DNA of 64,000 bases from Serpula lacrymans var. lacrymans S7.9 (Eukaryota > Basidiomycota > Agaricomycetes > Boletales > Serpulaceae), in NCBI RefSeq assembly GCF_000218685.1, contig NW_006763292.1:2681909-2745908 (forward strand), written 5' to 3'. The notes beneath the pieces were generated by a model. The model was not told the DNA's origin, made no database searches, and saw nothing but the letters and a program-made list of their open reading frames with translations. Positions 56,891 to 64,000 of this stretch are shown here, piece by piece. Made by a program: the position numbers and the translations under genes. How positions within the stretch are numbered: the first letter of the stretch is position 1; each line of letters starts with the position of its first letter.

Positions 56891-57460
56891 TTTTCAACAA
56901 TGCCTATGCTCTTAAGGGTCGCTATGATGATCTTGAACTATGCCCAACGCATCTTATATGCTCGCCTTGTATCCATGTTACACTTCTTCTCGTACATGCC
57001 TTTTGCCTTGACCGCCATTATTTTCAATGTAAGACATAGACTAGAGTCGCAGTTGTGTGTACGACCTACTATGCAAAATTTCACCCATGTCATAACTAAT
57101 CGTGTCTTACCGAGGTCAAGCGTCGCTTTGTCTTTGATGCTGCTTGCGGTAGGAGTCTTACATATGGCGCATAGCAGGACATCGACATAAGATCTAAAGA
57201 GGTACCGCATTAGGAAGTACACTATCGCATTTCCAAGGAAAACTATGGACAGAATATAGAAGAGAAGGTCAAGGCCTGCATGCCCAACGTCAAGTCATAC
57301 ATAGATCGTGTTCAGAAAAGGAAAGGAAATGATAGAGAATGGCACAGTTAGGAGAACAAGCAAAAAAAGAAGAAAAAAAGAGAAAAGACTACGCAAAGTC
57401 CACGACTGAGCTACAACTTGGCCATGTGCGAAATTGATACAACGGGGTGGTGATAAATCA
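56891..57460. other. Convergent 3' region of CNOT11 and the CLA4-like gene
   Basis: About 570 bp between two opposing stop codons. A hydrophobic 96-codon plus-strand frame at 56900-57190 overlaps an unrelated minus frame and has no family match that I recognise. A purine-rich tract (A/G runs) lies at 57340-57390. Confidence 0.35.
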
Positions 57461-60581
<3,121 letters not shown>

Positions 60582-61226
60582 GACAGATGGACCTAGGATA
60601 ATGAAAACGGCAGTGTTCCCTGCGACAACTTGGGCGTTGAGAAGCTATGAGATATGCTGTTTAGAAAAGGCTTTGGGGTCGTCGAACACGATGAGCTGGT
60701 AAGAAATCGTAAGGGTGAGGACGTGAGGTGGTCGTTGCCGACGACGATGAAGTTGTCTCTTGAGTTGGCCTCGTTTGTTTGCGCCACCTGTGGTCCGGAT
60801 CTATCCGCCGGTACAAGACATCACCACGGTAACACGTTGCAGGAACAAACGAGCGACAACAACATCAAAGCCACAGCATCATATGCTGTACTGTATGTCA
60901 CGGCATACAGCACTGGGGCCATTCACAGGGCCCACTTCCTCTGCAGTCATCAAATTCGCCGTCGCCTACCTACAACAGAACCCAAGAACCACCGACGAGG
61001 AGCACCCTCAGTCTGCGAATAACTCATCGTGGGCATGGGATTTGAAACAGCGGTGCTGATTAGTCTTCCCGGCGACCCCCCGCGAGGTCCATCGGTGTGC
61101 GGAACGAGTGCACCTGCAGAATCATCGAGGAAGACACACACTCACATGGTCACAGTCTGTAAAACCAAATTGCATATTATTTCACAGTAGTGGGATTTTA
61201 TAGATACATAAGAAGCGGGTGGTAAA
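60582..61226. promoter_or_regulatory. Promoter region of the CLA4-like gene
   Basis: About 650 bp containing the 5' region of the CLA4-like gene and the 3' end of uS19m, both on the minus strand. The overlapping short frames have no domain. Nothing specific was recognised. Confidence 0.35.
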
Positions 61227-61668
61227 TTACTTGTTTTTGGTCATCCTACACAGCCAGACCATTGGTGTATGAGAGCATGCAAGGGAATAAAGAAGGCAGT
61301 CACGCACTTGTATGTGAACCTCTTCTTCGTATGAGCAAATTCTCCCAACTTGTGGCCAACCATATCCTGTGTGACCGTCACTGGCAAATAGTCTTTGCCG
61401 TTGTGCACCATGAACCGCAAACTGATCAAGAAAGCGTGAGCATTCAATATAGTCGCTGACAGTGATAACATACCCCACAAAATTTGGCAGAATGGTACAC
61501 GATCGCGCCTGTGTTTTTATGGACACATTATTTGTGAGGGCTTCCCGTAAGTTTGGAAAAGCCACGAAGTATGGTCCTAGCAGATATGTTAGATACTATA
61601 TAGCAATGCTACCAGAACTTACCTTTCCAGGCAGACCGTCCAGACCTTACGATGAGCGATGGCTGCAT
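61227..61668 (-). CDS. Mitochondrial small-subunit ribosomal protein uS19m
   Basis: Four exons (61668-61623, 61576-61474, 61421-61308, 61245-61227) give 93 residues, the expected length for this family. Motifs in order: [20 protein letters not shown] (family form Arg-Ser-x-Trp-Lys-Gly-Pro), [36 protein letters not shown], then [13 protein letters not shown] and a short basic end. uS19 sits in the head of the small ribosomal subunit near the A site. The absence of cytosolic uS19 features and the bacterial-type VGHKLGEF motif indicate the mitochondrial form. The last coding exon is only 19 nt. Confidence 0.9.
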
Positions 61669-64000
61669 GTGTGCAACCTAAACCGTGACGGAGGAAAAGG
61701 TTTCGGGGAACTTGAGGAAGAACGGGAATCTGCCCGCTTACATAAGCACCAAAAGTTCAAAAGATTCGGTTGCCGGCATTCATGTTCTTCCTCACAACCA
61801 TTTCCGCATTACAGTACATGCAACAAGATCTTCGCACTGAGTCACAGAACCGAGAATACACGGAAATGTGTTTTTGATATGAAACTCTCGAACCAAAAAG
61901 ACGATGGACGATGAATGGATTGCGTGGTGAGCACCCAATCATGGCCCTACAACCTCATTGCCATGTTATAACCACTTGCGGCTTCCACGTCCCAGTCACA
62001 ATAACAAGGCGCTTCCCTCAAATGGGAGCTAGTCACGAAGGACTATTGGTATGCACCTGGATCGCTCCCGTTACCTCTATCGGTTTGCTGTTCGTGGCCA
62101 CCAGGCAGCCGAATCATATCCATTCCAGGCTCGCAGCTCTGCATTGCATCACCCACCACGGTATCAAAGCGGCTGGGGACCTGTCGCACTAGGCCTATGA
62201 ATGACCGCCCGCTCAACACGTGTATTATGCACAAAAGAAAAGTCAGGGTTCCCTGACATTGCAGTTAATTCATGTCGCTGACCCGCGCGGCGACTGCTAT
62301 TGTTTTGTTTATCTGGTCTTGTTTCAGTAAAGCCCTTTACTCATCACCGGCTTGTCTATATACTTCCGTGATCAGCTGGCCTGCATTTCATAAGTGAGAG
62401 CTTATGTCCTCGTTTTAAGCTCATGTAACTTTACTAATTGTTGTACGTGTAATCTTAAATGGGAACTACTATGTTGCTTAGCTATTGAAAAAATCGTGGC
62501 GTACGCCTAATTGGATCTAGCATCCCACTGCGAACAAAACATATCTGTATGTTTTGAATTGTGAAGTAGACGACAAGCAACGCATCGCTTTGTATCTTAT
62601 CACTTATCATCGTACCTATTTCAAGGCATGAACAATGGGAACATCCGTGCTTACAAGACGGCGTCGAAGCGCAAGGTGGGAAACTTGGTAAGCTCTGTAT
62701 CGTCGGGGAGAGATCTCGACCATACCTGTCCATTCGATTCGCATGAGTCATCCCATCAACACCCGGACCTTCTGTTAGCTCCTATTGTCCTGCAAAATCT
62801 TCGCTCACTTGAATACACCCCTGATCGGTGAAAGGGGAGGAGTGTCCTGCGGAGGTGATCCTCCAGGCATACCACTGTCCTATGACACCTTGATATTTTT
62901 GTCGCATGGCAGAGCGCGTGTGAGCACTGCCGGTGTGGCTATGATGCGCTGTGGGATGCTGCTTGTGGTGCACCTCGTGGTCCCCGAAGGGCATACAGCC
63001 TGTGCTTGGACTAGCATTGACTTCGACCAGAACAGTTTTGGCTGCAAAACTGATGGCGGCCACACTGATACAAGCAACCACAGGAATGGAGGGATGAGTA
63101 AGAATGCGGTTAAAAAAAAGGCATTTATAATAATTCAAACTTGCACACAAGGCACAAATGAGAAATCTTTTTGACAAACTCTCGCTGTGGACAATAGCCA
63201 TGTAGACCTGAGTATATCCTTCTTCAGTCAGGGCGAGGGCGTCGTGTCCCGAGCAGGAAGGTAGTATTCGTGCTTTGTGTATATTTGGCTTGTGGCTGGC
63301 AAGGCTGTTATTGTTGCAACCACGCCTCGATGTACGATGGTTCCTGCCACGACGGACCAACAACAAAAGCTTGAGACAATTCGCATTTCCCTGGGGATCA
63401 CTAGCCATTTCACAGTCTGCAATTGCTTTACGTGGGCCCGTACTTTCGCCGGATCTGTTCCTGCTGGACTTGTCGGGTGCCAGGTTCCAATTCGGGTCCA
63501 TTTCTAATTGTCAAGTATGTGCATCCATGAATCCGTGCTAATGGCCTATGCATCAGCTTATCAAGGCGATGGTATCAATCTCCATGCGAAGTCTGAGCTA
63601 TCTTTGATTTTCTGCCGTACTCTCTTTTTGTTCTCGCCTGATGGCTTTCGCACCGATGTTGCCTCTATGAATACCACGAATGCGAGCAGCCACTCAGCAC
63701 GGACGCGTTGACAGGGCAATGTACCTTCCGGTGATTATACCGGACAAAACTGTCGCACTGCTTCGGGATGTTAATAATAACGGTGGGCGGCCTGTCCAAA
63801 GCGATCTCGCTGACGGCTAGGAACACCATGTCTCACCTTGGAAATGGGCCATTCGTTCAGGTTCCGTTCAGGTTCTATTGTTTTTTGCTTTGACCACAGA
63901 TAATACGTCAAATTTATATAAATGCTCGAGAGAATTACGAGAAGGACCATCCAACAACCGAGCTAAATTGTCTCCCGCACGCTCTTACATATAGCACACT
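61669..64000. other. Right end of window, no supportable gene
   Basis: About 2.3 kb. The longest frame (minus, 62782-63501, 239 codons) contains a hydrophobic stretch around its middle (IPVVACISVAAISFAA) followed by a His-rich segment, but it has no convincing start or exon context. Other frames are shorter and overlap. A TTTATATAAAT stretch lies at about 63913-63923 and could be a promoter for a gene beyond the window. Confidence 0.35.

Noticed and set aside
56900..57190. Hydrophobic 96-codon plus-strand ORF
   Set aside because: It lies in the 3' region of CNOT11, overlaps a minus-strand frame, and has no recognised family.
62782..63501. 239-codon minus-strand ORF with a hydrophobic stretch and His-rich segment
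   Set aside because: It has no recognised domain, a weak N-terminus and a plausible but untestable splice context, and two overlapping frames are similarly long.

Overview
The window is a stretch of basidiomycete (Agaricomycete) nuclear genome. The evidence is dense genes split by many short GT-AG introns of about 45-75 nt, basidiomycete-type F-box and conserved hypothetical genes, and above all a pheromone/receptor (B-type) mating-type region next to a CLA4/STE20-type kinase gene. I cannot name the species. All exon models were built by hand from splice signals, reading phase and family resemblance. Every multi-exon model closes in frame from a start codon (or the window edge) to a stop.

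Layout. 1-15.5 kb, left flank: C-terminal part of a SHPRH/IRC20-type SNF2-RING helicase/E3 ligase; a two-repeat Myb transcription factor; proteasome lid subunit RPN9; a tRNA-like fragment; an F-box protein; two tandem isoprenylcysteine carboxyl methyltransferase (STE14-like) genes; and a xylose-isomerase-like TIM-barrel enzyme. 16-37.6 kb, mating region: five seven-helix STE3-type pheromone receptor genes (STE3-1 to STE3-5) and four small CaaX lipopeptide pheromone precursor genes (P1 to P4), interspersed with a type II haloacid dehalogenase and a coiled-coil membrane protein. Three short divergent promoters occur in it: P1/P2, STE3-3/STE3-4 and P3/STE3-5. 37.6-48.3 kb, gene-poor: a tandem repeat just after P4, an array of a palindromic motif, and two paralogous small beta-rich proteins inside an old segmental duplication. 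48.3-61.7 kb, right flank: three conserved or orphan hypothetical genes, a CCR4-NOT subunit 11 homologue, a CLA4-like PAK kinase (PH-CRIB-kinase) and mitochondrial ribosomal protein uS19m. 61.7-64 kb: nothing I can support.

How it fits together. P1-P4 encode farnesylated peptides. Such peptides are normally carboxyl-methylated by ICMT/STE14 enzymes, and two tandem copies of that family lie a few kb from the first receptor. The receptors would detect pheromone from a compatible partner and signal through G protein, PAK and MAPK steps, and a CLA4-type PAK lies in the right flank. Two receptor subtypes are visible from sequence and intron layout: STE3-1/-4/-5 and STE3-2/-3. P3 and P4 have almost the same mature peptide. 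ACAAAGGG boxes (like the Ustilago Prf1 pheromone-response element) sit in two receptor promoters. A repeated GTGGACGAAT/AGTGGCCACT signature links the P1/P2 promoter to a perfect 20-bp palindrome upstream of an orphan membrane-protein gene near 51.4 kb.
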